Positions 1 through 10,752 of a DNA stretch of 64,000 nt are shown here, piece by piece. Every line of letters begins with the position of its first letter. Within the stretch, counting starts at the first letter, position 1. A model generated the notes under the pieces. The model searched no databases. It was not told where the DNA came from and saw only the letters and a list, made by a program, of their open reading frames with translations. The DNA comes from Petrosia ficiformis (lineage: Eukaryota > Porifera > Demospongiae > Haplosclerida > Petrosiidae): contig OX345639.1 of assembly GCA_947044365.1 (NCBI GenBank), positions 8,229,218 through 8,293,217 of the forward strand, given 5' to 3'. Both the position numbers and the translations under genes were made by a program.

Positions 1-3000
1 TCTGGTAGAGAAATAGTACAAGATATAATGAATGCACTTGCAGTGCAGAACCCTTGCCACAAGTGTGATTTGGGAAACAATTTGAGAATGTTTCAGTCAC
101 TGACAAGAAACAACTGCAGACCATTTTTGACTGTAATAATAATTACTACAATTATTAAACTGAGACTATAATATATTTGTGTGTGTGTTACAACTTACAC
201 TCCAGGTCCTACTATAGTATAAGATTACAATTACAAGTGCAGTATTAAAATCCAGACTTGAAAACAGCTTCAATCACGTGGATGAAATAAATGAGTGGAG
301 CTAGAAATTGCCAGTCATAGCAGAAAGCTTAGAGCCAGTTTGAAATTGTAGCAGCCACTACTTGAATTGTACTTCATTTGAAGCCGTGATTTTACAGCGA
401 TAGGCTTCAAGCAAGATGAGCTGTGTTTCAGTGAACTCTTTTGCTACCAGACATCATCTGAAAGTTGTTAAACGTCGACTGTGAGTTACAAAAATTGTCC
501 TAACTTTAAGAGAAAGGTTTTAGCAAAGTTACTTTTGATCCTTGTATGATTTGACATCTGCTGGTAATATTTTCAAAGTGCCAATGTTCGTAGGTTCACT
601 GGAATTTTGCTGACAAACAGACAGACAGACAAAACGATTACAGTAACCCTCCACTCCACCTACGCAGGCAAAGGTTAATTATGGAGAAGAAGTAAATGTA
701 TCCACATGACCTATGATTACTTTATTATAACCATTAATCATTGCAATGCCTTTCAACTACACATGTATAAGTGGTAGTTTCTAAAGCTGCTTTCCTCCTG
801 CTAGTCTCTGTTATGCACTACACCCATTATATGACCAAGCCATCCGGAATGATGCATGCTAAGTATGTAACACTAATACATATATATATTATATATATAT
901 ACCGTATAGCGGGAATTATTGGCGAAGGGAAAAATTGGCGAAAATGCACAATCCCAGATGTTGGCGAAATTAATTTTGGCGAATTGCACGTGCACAGTTT
1001 GTGACACACCCACATCTAATCATTATACGTGTTGGTGAGAAGAATGGAGTCAGAGTTGATTCTTCTGATTTGTCTATCTCCCTTTCCTTTAAAACAAAAT
1101 CCAGGAGGTAAATGCAAGTCCCTCGTTTCTCTCTGGAAATACGTATACATCGACATCTTCACACGCTTCTATAGTAATTATGTAACACGTGTTTGTAGGT
1201 GTGGTCATGAAATTTGGTTGGAATTTAATTTGGTGTAATTTTGTAATTCGCCAATTCGCCAAAATTTCTCCTTCGCCAATAATTCCCGCTATACGGTATA
1301 TATAATATACATGTATATATATAATATATAATTATAATATTATACCAATTGAAAGCAATTATACGAATGGCTTGTGGGCCATCAAAACTTTCACCACCAT
1401 CATGTACTAGCTTGCACACAAGTGTAATATATGTAAATACATGTAGTTATTCATTGACATGCTTTTATTATGATGAGATATTCTCATGTAGATCGATATA
1501 CTAATATTTACTAACATTTGGACTAATCTAGGGTTCACTTAGTTAGTAATACCTTGTTTTACTTGCTTTGTCTTCTGTAGGATCAGCAGAGGGACGAGGT
1601 GGAACAGGTGCTGCTATAACTGAAGACTAATATGGGAGAAAATACATGCACTTTGAGGACACTTTATCACAACATTTCAATGCCTTTAGGCTTATCTATT
1701 GCATATATATGTAAGTATATACCTTAGGGATACGTTTCATAACAGGTACTATTAATTGCAAATTTTGCGATTTGGGGCAAAACCGCAATACTTAATACCC
1801 GCGAATATTGAATATTTTGTAAGAGTAATTTCAAATTTTCGAGTAATTAGAAATAACGAACAAACATGAACTATGAGTCTAGGTCAGAGTTCGAGTCCGC
1901 ATCGTCTCCACTGTCTTCTGACTCTTTCAATCTTTGTAGAATAGAGTCTGTTGCATCTTCAAATTTACCATCCACTGGCTCTTTGTACTTTTCGCCAACT
2001 AGAGTCTCATACCTCTCAAGGCACTGTCAGTCAAATCCATTTCTACAATGACCTGGATTGGGATTTCTAAGCCACCCTGCACTAGAGGCGACCTTCGATG
2101 GTGAGTATCCATAACCATTGCAGTGACTTTTGCACCATGTAAAATAATGTAGTAAGTAACTGTTGATTACAATAATATTATTATACTGTTGTTGAAAAAT
2201 AACATTAATATTTTGGGTATAATTAGTGGGTGCGGTTGTTATTTTTGCAATTCTGCAATTATTAGTACCAGCAAAATGTGAGAGGTAGCCAAATCGCAAA
2301 GTTAAGTACTCGTAATTAAACCTGTCCTTAAGGTATTCACAGTGGAATACTCTCAATTATGGACCCAACACCCGCACATAGCCTTCAAGCACTTCTAACT
2401 TTGGAATGGTATTTGTACAGCTTCAATTATTGCCCAGGCTTAAAGCAAATTTAGTAGACTATCTTGTGTAGACATTTGGTTGAAAAATATCAAAAGACTT
2501 TGAAAATACAACCATTGATATGCATGACATCTCTATTGGAGTTATACCATAATTAATTTGGAGTCTTTAGATGTCAATGAGTTAAATACTCGCTATTCAA
2601 TCAATTTATACAGTGAGCCAACAAACTTTGCTATGTAGGAATTAAGTACACTGTAGTGTACTGAACAAAATGGCTGAATAACAAGTATTTAAAAAGCCGA
2701 ATTAAATGATGATAGTACAGATTATCAGAGCTGGTCGCATATAAAGTACCCAATTTATATAAACCATACAGCTGTATAAACTAATATACACAATAAAACT
2801 CCTTTTAGTAAGACATGTGATTTTAGTTAACTAAACTATAACTAAATTATAAGTCTATTAAATAACTATAACTCTTGAAAAATGGTCCTGGTTAATTAAC
2901 AAAAACTGCATGTACAAAAAAAATAGCACACCAAATAAAATTTTATACTATAGTTAAACTAAAAAGATGAGTAACCATGCTGTAGCACTAAAAGTGGTAT

Positions 3001-3018
3001 TATTTTTATACTACTAAC
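1..3018. other. Left flank: presumed pinin intron with repeats
   Basis: No gene is confidently readable here apart from the pinin exon that starts just to the right. The stretch holds the inverted-repeat element at 901-1297, a copy of the dispersed TTTTAGTTAACTAA-type repeat near 2800-2890, and short ORFs with no recognisable family. An open frame at 1-171 and a possible small plus-strand terminal exon near 1580-1629 were seen but cannot be assigned. The next pinin exons, including the conserved core, were not found here and probably lie left of the window. Confidence 0.5.
901..1297. mobile_element. Non-autonomous inverted-repeat element (MITE)
   Basis: The two ends are near-perfect inverted copies: ACCGTATAGCGGGAATTATT at the left and its reverse complement at the right, each running into TTGGCGAA-type sequence. 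The element is about 400 bp and has no coding capacity. The AT-rich flanks prevent a sure target-site call, though TA flanks both ends. The short ORFs inside are not genes. Confidence 0.75.
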
Positions 3019-6000
3019 TTTAACATTAGACTGATCTGTTTCCTCATTATCTTCCTCATCACTATCAGGCTTACTTCTTTTTCTCTCACCTAACCGATCA
3101 CCTAACCTACATGTATAAGAAAAACCTCATTATATACCACCACAGATGATAAATCAAACCATTAGGAGAATGATTACAATATAAACACTTGCTATTTGAT
3201 CATTTTGTATAACAAAAGTGTCCCAACCGCCCACATAACTTAACGAATGAGCGAGAGGGCATTTGGTACACTTCAACAACTTTCTTGGCATTATTGTCCT
3301 TCATTAATTTTTTGGCGACATCATTGGATTACTAATAGCATCATTGATGAGCAAAGCAACTGTACAGTAATATTCCCAGGCTTTTCTTCCTGATATTCAC
3401 CAACATAAGCACACCTCATATAATAACTATTGAATTTCGTGACTTCGTTAGTGCTTTAAGTATAGTGGCAATCAAATCGCCAGCCCATACCTCACCCTTT
3501 TGTTTATCTGTATGCATCTAAAATAGTCAAACATCAATGGAATAGTTACAAAGCAGAGACTTTCCTTTGCCTGTGGGTAAGACAACAAATAGCTCACAAC
3601 TTTCTGAAAATTCACTTAGAGAGAAGTTGGATTATGGAACCATAACTTTAAAAAGCTTTTGTACTGCCTGAGATTATGATACCAATCGGAATAGTGGAGA
3701 CAAGTCTTGGGTTTGCAACTCCCATACTGTTATTATATTTTCAATCCGTGATGTCACAAGTATATTGTAGTTTGATTGTCCTCAATGGCAAGAAAGTTGT
3801 TGAAGGGTACCAGACGCCAATAGTTAAGTACATGGGCACCTGGAAAAGGTATCATCTAGGATGAACAATAGGTAATTTTCCTGAATACAAAAGTCTTGTT
3901 TTACAAAATGGACTGACATTGAGTTAAGCATTAGAACAAAATTAAATGGCTCATTCTCTCCTCCAAAGTCACCATTATAAGTATAAATATGTGAATATAT
4001 ATTATATTGACAAAATTTGACTGTTTTGTGCACAACAATTGCATATGATTATACATCAACTAATAGTTATTTCAATAAGCACAAACAAGATACACACCAA
4101 AATTAAACACTTGTTTCTCCCACTAACAAACCAAGTTATAAGTGTGTATGTGAGCTAATTAATTTTATGGTGATACTATCTTGTTTGTGATATTGTGATA
4201 TTCTAAATAAGGTAGTGGCGACATGATTATTGAGTATTCAAATCATTGACGATATACATGTGTATTGAATGGTTGGTTACCAATCCCTATTGAGCCAGCA
4301 TACCTTGGTCTGTTACCACTTCCCGACGGTCTTCTTTTTGAAGCAGGAAGATATTCGTCAGACCTATATTTGTTAAGATAATACCAATATCATAGAAACA
4401 TCTAATCTCAAAACATACATTTGAATTACAAATTTTACATCATACTATATGAACTTAACACTAACACAGTACATACATGTACAATAATGTATGATATATA
4501 TATATATACAAACATGGGGCAAGCACTTGAGTGCGTGAGGCAACTTAATCAGATTTTTTTGGAGTGCTTGGAGGTGGTGCATTCAGGAATTTATTAGCAC
4601 TTGTGCTTATACTTAATTCTTTAGAGTACTTTTTAATGAAGTCATTTGTGCACTTCACACATTTGTACACTTCTCCTGTTGAGAGGCTCTTCAGTATAGC
4701 AGGAATGTGTTTAGACCTGAAAGGTGTCAGCTTGCAGATGCTACTTTTTTACAACCTAATGTTCATACCATGAAACAATAAATATTTTTAAAATTGACTT
4801 ATTGGTTTAAAACAATTTGTCAAAAAGTGCTTATGCTTCAAGAAGGTTCTAAGTGCTTGAGTTAGTGATTAAACACTTTTTTCCCATAGAAACATGTACT
4901 TGTGATGACGTTGTGCTTCAAACACTTGAGACAGTGCTTGTTTCATGTCTGAACTCAACAACATAACTATTATACTTATATACTTTAAAAGATTCCTCAT
5001 TCCTTTAATTTTAATAATGTTTTTTTGGCTACAGCAGTATATTCACACTGAGGAGACACAGTAAGTAGTTCCCCATATAATCCATAAATGTTTACATGAC
5101 ATTTTTAGATGCTAGTGGGTAAAGTTGTCACACTGGAATTCAATGTTTATGAGTTTTTTGAAAGTCAGAGTAAGAAGACTAAAGCTTCTACCGCTCCTAA
5201 ATTAGTGAACAAACCCACAGCAGAAGTCAGCAAAAACAACAAGCAGTTTAACCTTAACCATGTGAAGGAGTTAACTTGTAATGGATTCACAAAAGTTCGT
5301 CCAAGTGAGTGGAAGACAGTAGTTGATCCTGTACAAGCAAAGGTAGAAGATACGTTTTGGGAGCAAGATGGACTCCATGAACAACATTTGGATGAGTTAT
5401 TATGAGTGTTACTAACAGACTCCATGAAAGCAGTGAAAAATCAGTTTATACGAGTGCTTCCAGTGAAATAATTCTACATAATATTGCAACAAAATCTTAT
5501 TTCAAGCATTTTATTTTAAACATGTAATGAAGTGCTTATAGATAATGTTTTTGCACAATGTATAGTACAAAAATACAAAAACATTGCCTAAAAAGAATAT
5601 TAAATAACAGTAATTTTATTATTGCATACATACATGTAATCACATGTATGTTGCATAGACAACTGTGATAAGGCGAGTACCGTTACATATATAATTGCAT
5701 TCTTTGTGGCAGTTGGTATGCCCATAGAACTCTATAGGGAATGTCAGAACAAACTGTTTCCTGCAGTGACGTAAGACTTTAAAGATATTTTTAGACTCAG
5801 AAAACGGTAGAGATTCCAATGGGGTTTCATAGCTTGAAGTATACAGAAGTTATTAACACCAGTATCTGTGTCTCTTCAGAGTGAATAGACTATAGTAACA
5901 ATTTTTACAAGTGGCTTTCTTCCCAGCAGTTCCAGCATGGTCTGTAGCTCGAGTGCGAGTTCTTTCATGTGCAATATCAATTAATTGACTGAGCCCACCC

Positions 6001-6614
6001 CCTCCCCCACCTCCCAAATGAAGCAACTTACTTAGCAACACATACATATATGCAATGTTTCCCAGAGGTTGTATTTTAAACAGGGTCCTCAATCCTCATA
6101 AAGCAAAGAAAAGCACACAGCATCTGGGGTAGTCTAGGGCCCTCTAAAGTCGACTCATTGTGCGAAACGTTATCCAAACTATTTTCTTTGTTGTTTCTGA
6201 CAAAGGGAGCAGAACATGGATGGTTCATCTTTGTGGTCCAGCACATAGCATAACCAAGGTAACTCATCTTCCCACTTGGGATCACAAGTGGACGTTTGCT
6301 TTGTTTAGTATGTTTTGCTTAGATAGTAATGTTTTCACTACTCACCTCTGTACTTAGAACTCTACTAGGCCAGTTCTGTCCTCCTTTTTGCTCTGTACTA
6401 GGCCTGCTTGAAGACAATGGTGACTTGTAGAATTCAGTTATCTCAGCAGTTTACGCTCCGAAATGTTTTTACACATGCACTTCAAATTCCCTATCCCACT
6501 AATTTTTTGACAATGTAAAAATTATTATTGCCCAAAAAACATTTCCTTCAAAAATGAAACAGGAGGAGCGCAGTGCATTTTCTGTACTGTGGGAAACACT
6601 GTGCAAGTTACACG

Positions 6615-6699
<85 letters not shown>

Positions 6700-7390
6700 T
6701 TATATAATTTAACTCTGTGGAAAGCAATAATAGTTCTACGAGCCGTAAAAAATAACAACTTTAAATGGCAATACTTAATCATGGAGATAAATTCTACACA
6801 TCATGTACATAAATATATACATGGCCTGTACACACTAAATCATTAACAGATATCTAAATCCATCACTTATCTGGATACTTGTAAATTAGAAGTGGTTATT
6901 AACAACAGAATATCCCAATAACTAACCACTATCCATTGAAATTGTAGTCACATACTTACACATATACCTAAGTACATATACATGAATGTACATAAAGTAC
7001 TTGCACTTATTAATTTCCATTAATTTGGGCACAAACTGGATATCTGATTTAATCTACATATTGCCATTATTATACCCACCCCATGATGATATAGCAATAG
7101 TTTAAATACCATACTTGACTTAGCCTCATATCAGACAAGAAATAAATTATGTTTTAGTACTTACCATGCTCTCATACGATTACTACTAGATCTCCTCTCT
7201 GGCCTAAAAGAAAATATTAATTAAGTGTGTACACACCTCATCTACAAATATGGTAGATATTACTGACTAACATATTACGTGCTGGAGGTTCTCGACCAGT
7301 CAGCCTCCTGATTGCATCATCGGTGTTAGTGAGACCCCTCTGAGCATCTTCTAATGACTTCTGTAACATCTGTACTGCTCCAATCGACAT
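3019..7390 (-). CDS. PNN: Pinin, N-terminal part (continues beyond left edge)
   Basis: Pinin is a nuclear speckle/exon-junction-associated splicing protein that was also described at desmosomes. Four minus-strand exons join in frame: 7390-7272 (start ATG), 7203-7165, 4363-4281 and 3101-3019. They encode about 108 residues. Residues 1-39 form the pinin N-terminal signature: a heptad-like LEDAQRGLTNTDDAIRRLTGRE stretch (its end matches the RKLTGRD of vertebrate pinin), followed by an Arg/Ser-rich basic segment and then LGERKRSKPDSDEEDNEE. This acidic/basic order is the one seen before the conserved core of pinin. The core domain exons are not in the window. Splice sites are GT-AG and phases 2-2-1-0 are consistent. 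The introns hold a RecQ-like remnant, a hAT remnant and other repeats. The family call rests on the N-terminus only. Confidence 0.72.
3280..3625 (-). pseudogene. RecQ/DEAD-type helicase fragment in a pinin intron
   Basis: The minus strand shows ELFVVLPTGKGKS, a Walker A motif of the RecQ/superfamily 2 type. After a frameshift it runs on as LCFVTIPLMFDYF, and about 150 bp later as a RCAYVGEYQEE-like segment. These lie in the order expected for a RecQ helicase motif I region. The frame is broken by stops and frameshifts, so this is a dead fragment. It is probably a repeat-borne or retroposed helicase piece rather than a gene. The exact ends are uncertain. Confidence 0.42.
4560..4772 (+). pseudogene. 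hAT transposase C-terminal (dimerisation) remnant
   Basis: The plus strand encodes LYTSPVERLFSIAG, the diagnostic hAT-family C-terminal dimerisation motif (usually SxPxERxFS-G). A frameshift follows. In the next frame the sequence continues as VFRPERCQLADATF, also typical of hAT ends. It sits in a pinin intron on the opposite strand. Only about 70 residues remain and no upstream transposase domains are seen. Confidence 0.6.
5109..5405 (+). other. 98-aa ORF, possibly transposon-derived
   Basis: An open frame of 98 codons lies opposite to pinin within its intron. Its second half (KVRPSEWKTVVDPVQAKVED then FWEQDGLHEQHLDELL) looks compositionally like real protein, with an acidic, tryptophan-containing C-terminus. 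I do not recognise the family. The location among repeats and the lack of other exons suggest the C-terminal piece of a transposon-encoded protein. Confidence 0.3.
6618..6684. repeat. (TA)n microsatellite
   Basis: An uninterrupted TA dinucleotide run of about 65 bp lies in the first half of the pinin gene, in an intron. Translations through it are meaningless. Confidence 0.95.
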
Positions 7391-8347
7391 GTTGACTACT
7401 ATACATGTACCACACGTGCTTATTCTGAATAAAGCCCTAAAGGTGTGTCAATTCGTCCCCAGCCTCACCCCCTCCGAATTTAATTTGTGTGTATGCTGTT
7501 CATGAAATCAACGTTCCTACATCTAATGAGATGCATATAGTACAAATCCGGTCCAACTTCAAGAAATTTAAGTACTGATTGTGACAAAAGAAAAAAAGAT
7601 AATTTACTCATAAGTGATGGATTATGAATGAGGTCCTTTCTCCAAAAGTACATAGTACATTATGGTATATATATATATATGTTAGGAACCACTTTGTGAC
7701 TCAGCCCATTTTAAAACAGGTTGCCTGTTTTAAAACGGGTTAAGGTTGTACTAGGGGGAGGGGTAGATGAAACTCCAATCAGCGTCTAGTCTTGTTAGCT
7801 TCTTGCTGCATACAATCTGGTTCAATTCTGTATCTTTTGGAAGCCACACCCACCTGGGGGTATAATTATTGGGCCTAAATGTTTTCACTGATAGTTTATT
7901 TTCAGAAACAAAGCTAAACACACCCTTCGGGTGGTGGCGGGGGCGGTGGGTGTTAAACCCTGGCAGGGTAACTGTAGTTGCTCTCTGAGAAAGATCGGAG
8001 TTTGATAGTGCCTAGAAAGGTAGATTTTATGGTTTCACTGAAAAGCTACAGAATTCAGCTTTCTTCAGCCTCTTGTAACTATAAAAGTAAAATGAATTTT
8101 CAGACTATTTGTTTTCTCAAAATGCATTGTACTTGGTGCACGCCATGATTGGTGGGCGTGGCTTTCTTGGTTTTGTACTTATTGCGATTGCAAAAATGGA
8201 GATTTTTGCAACACTCTCACCCATACAGACAAAAATAAAGAAGATCAGAAGATATGAAGGTTGCTATTACACCAGGTTAGAGTCATGTTATATAATATCA
8301 TATTTTGAAACTGATTGGAGTCGCATCCGCCCACTCCCTAGTACTAC

Positions 8348-8473
8348 CTTAATAGCCTCTTTGACTTTTTCCCCGAACTCTTGATAAAATATCCCACTAG
8401 TTCCTCTCTTGCCACTTGGAGGGAAACACTCAAGAAGAAACTTCTCAAAATCCTCACAACCAGGCTCATCCAT
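8348..8473 (-). other. Possible orphan first exon
   Basis: Starting at an ATG on the minus strand, 42 codons (MDEPGCEDFEKFLLECFPPS and on to VKEAIK) run into a consensus-like GTAGTA donor. Composition looks coding and the stretch lies just downstream of a GC-richer segment (8490-8560) that could be a promoter. No matching second exon was found before pinin, and I do not recognise the family. It may be a gene fragment or chance. Confidence 0.28.
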
Positions 8474-8609
8474 CGTAACGTGACAAACGTGTTCTCACAA
8501 CGCGTTAACGCGGCCGGCTTCGAAACAGGTTGACCCGGCTCAAACCGGGCCGGCCAGTTTCAAATCAGGACAAAGGTCGGGAATCGGTTCGTAACATATA
8601 TAATAATAG

Positions 8610-9300
8610 TTATTACTGAAATACAAGTCTAGAAAGCTCTGAAACTCTGACAAGTATTTATCTATACTGATCATTATACATATACATGTAATTAAAATCG
8701 CTAACTTTTCTATATCTAATGCTATGTAATACCAATCTGGTCCATAGATTTCCTAAATACTAAAAAGATTTAAGTAGAGATTGTGAGAACATTAAAGTAG
8801 TAGTTATTGTATAGGATTAAACCCATATTGAAACACCTCAAATAAGCTCGAAGACGAAAAGATATATTAACCGTAGCAGATTGAAATTATGCCTTTAAAT
8901 ATGTATTATATTTTGTAATATTAAAAATTGTACTTGAAATACAAATTTGTAACTCTGGCAAGTATTTATCTATACTGATCATTATACATAATAATTGAAA
9001 TTACTAACATTCCTATGATGTAGTATAAATCTGGTCCAAGTTCAAGAGATTTAAGAACACATTGTGACGACATTAAAGGAGTAGTTACTGTATTAGATTG
9101 AACAGCTATTGAAACACTTGCTAATAAGCTTAAAGATAACAAATATATTTTAATCATAAGGGATGGAAAATGAACTTATTTCTTATTAACTCTCTTGAAG
9201 TTGGAAAGCTAGGGACCGGATTAGCATATATGATATAGGAAAGTTTGTGATTTCAATTATATGCATAATGAACAGTATACATGTAGATAAAACTTGCCAG
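8610..9300. repeat. Tandem plus inverted repeat block
   Basis: A roughly 320-bp unit, marked by CTGGCAAGTATTTATCTATA, ACTGATCATTATACAT and CTGGTCCA-type segments, occurs twice in direct orientation (about 8615-8935 and 8936-9180). An inverted partial copy follows at about 9195-9300, and another partial copy lies near 7525-7640. No coding potential. The arrangement suggests a decayed foldback-type element. Confidence 0.6.
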
Positions 9301-9547
9301 AATTTCTACATTTATATTATCATTATTATTACTGGTAATTATATAACATATAGTGTACTTATGGATTAAGTACAGATTATGACAATATTGACAAAAGTCA
9401 AAAAGAGTAGTTATTGTATTAGATTGATATGTTAACTTTATTAATTAATGAAAATACTAACTTTAACAACACAAATCATTATGTGAACCCAGTCTTATTT
9501 GGATAATGAATGAATGAAAATGTAATGATGTATTCTTCTTCACACAG

Positions 9548-9715
9548 CATATCAATGGATTATCAAAACAGCTATCATATGAACCTATTCTATTAAAAGC
9601 CGAGAGTATTTGTAGGCAGATAGCAGCTGTACAGAGTCTACCTGATGAACTACAACCATTCATCAGCACACCATTTCCTCCACCCCATTCTAGCCCTGTT
9701 GAAACATCACAATGA
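9548..9715 (+). other. Possible terminal exon of an unidentified gene
   Basis: A good acceptor (TTCTTCTTCACACAG) is followed by 55 codons and a stop. The peptide begins HINGLSKQLSYEPILLKAES, contains an IAAVQSLPDELQPF helix-like segment and ends in a proline-rich tail (STPFPPPHSSPVETSQ). Codon use and composition look genuine. Upstream exons on the plus strand were not found in the repeat-rich interval before it, and the family is not recognised. Confidence 0.38.
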
Positions 9716-10752
9716 TTATTGATATCATTATTACTATGCATGTATTATGAGAAAAAATATAAATTATTGTTTTTGATCTAAAATTTAGATATAAAATTAT
9801 TTGTTATATATAATTCTTCTTCAAGAAAACTCTTGTAATATAGTTCTGCTCATGTGTTTTAGTCTCACAAGCCAGACTCAGACAGGAGGGACTAGTCTAG
9901 CACATTACATTGTTGTTTCAGTTAACTAAAACCTTTAAAGTAAAATTATAAGTTTCTGTAATTATAGCTAACTGAAATGAAAAACAGCCAATAATGGCAC
10001 TCACTAAAATCCTAATAATAGTTATAACTACTATAGTTTGTAGTGGATATGAAACAGTAATACAATAAATACATGTGTACATTAAATCAGCATTAATTAT
10101 GTGGTATGCCTTTTAGGCAATAGGCATCTCAAAAATTATTTATCAGAAACGATGGAACTCCTTCAACTCCGATCAAATGTTACTAAATGAGTGTCCTTTA
10201 TATCTTCTATACGTACAGACCTATTGTGGGTTTTGTGGTGAGTGTTTAAATATAATGATATTCATCATGCAACATCCTGCATTACAGGATGTAGTAGTTA
10301 TGAATATCATTATATAAACTCTCATCACAAGACCCACAATAGGTCTGTAGGGAGGATATAAAGCCAGCTTTCACCATATACATGAAATATTGTTACGGTT
10401 TCTATTGCTGTGACTAGTACTAGAGACTGACAAATCATTGAACGAAGGTGTTCTACCTGAAGTTCTACAAGGTTCTTACACCACAAAGCAGTCATAGGGA
10501 TACTTTTTTCTCTTTATATCTCGTTGGTGGTAGTTTTACAACCAAAATATGGAAATTTAGTTAAAGAGAACCATTCTGAATCCAACTTCACACACCAAAT
10601 TGATTCTTTATCCAGTTTTTCAAATTGTCCTTATCACTCACTGGCAAGCTAGCTACACATTACAACATACAAAGAATGAGGTCTATAATTTACAATAGTC
10701 CAATCAAAATGATAATAAATTATTATATACACAATAGCATTGTAACAATTAT
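9716..10752. other. Intergenic interval with a hairpin element
   Basis: Between the orphan exon and the AHSA1 stop codon I see no gene. The interval has one copy of the TTTTAGTTAACTAA-type dispersed repeat (about 9910-9975) and the foldback element at 10213-10349. Confidence 0.55.
10213..10349. mobile_element. Short palindromic (foldback) element
   Basis: TACAGACCTATTGTGGGT at the left is mirrored by ACCCACAATAGGTCTGTA at the right, and the pairing continues inward through AATGATATTCAT / ATGAATATCATT to a small loop. The unit would fold into one long hairpin. It lies just 3' of AHSA1. Confidence 0.8.

Noticed and set aside
1..171. Open frame from the first base, 56 codons with several Cys (NPCHKCDLG)
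   Set aside because: No acceptor, donor or family resemblance. It ends in an AT-rich tail that looks noncoding. It could be a gene end, but there is not enough evidence.
1580..1629. Acceptor-like CTTCTGTAG followed by 16 codons and a stop (SAEGRGGTGAAITED)
   Set aside because: Plausible tiny terminal exon on the plus strand but too short, and no partner exon was found.
2027..2356. 109-codon ORF on the minus strand
   Set aside because: Composition is repeat-like, with no domains and no splice context; overlaps an oppositely oriented ORF.
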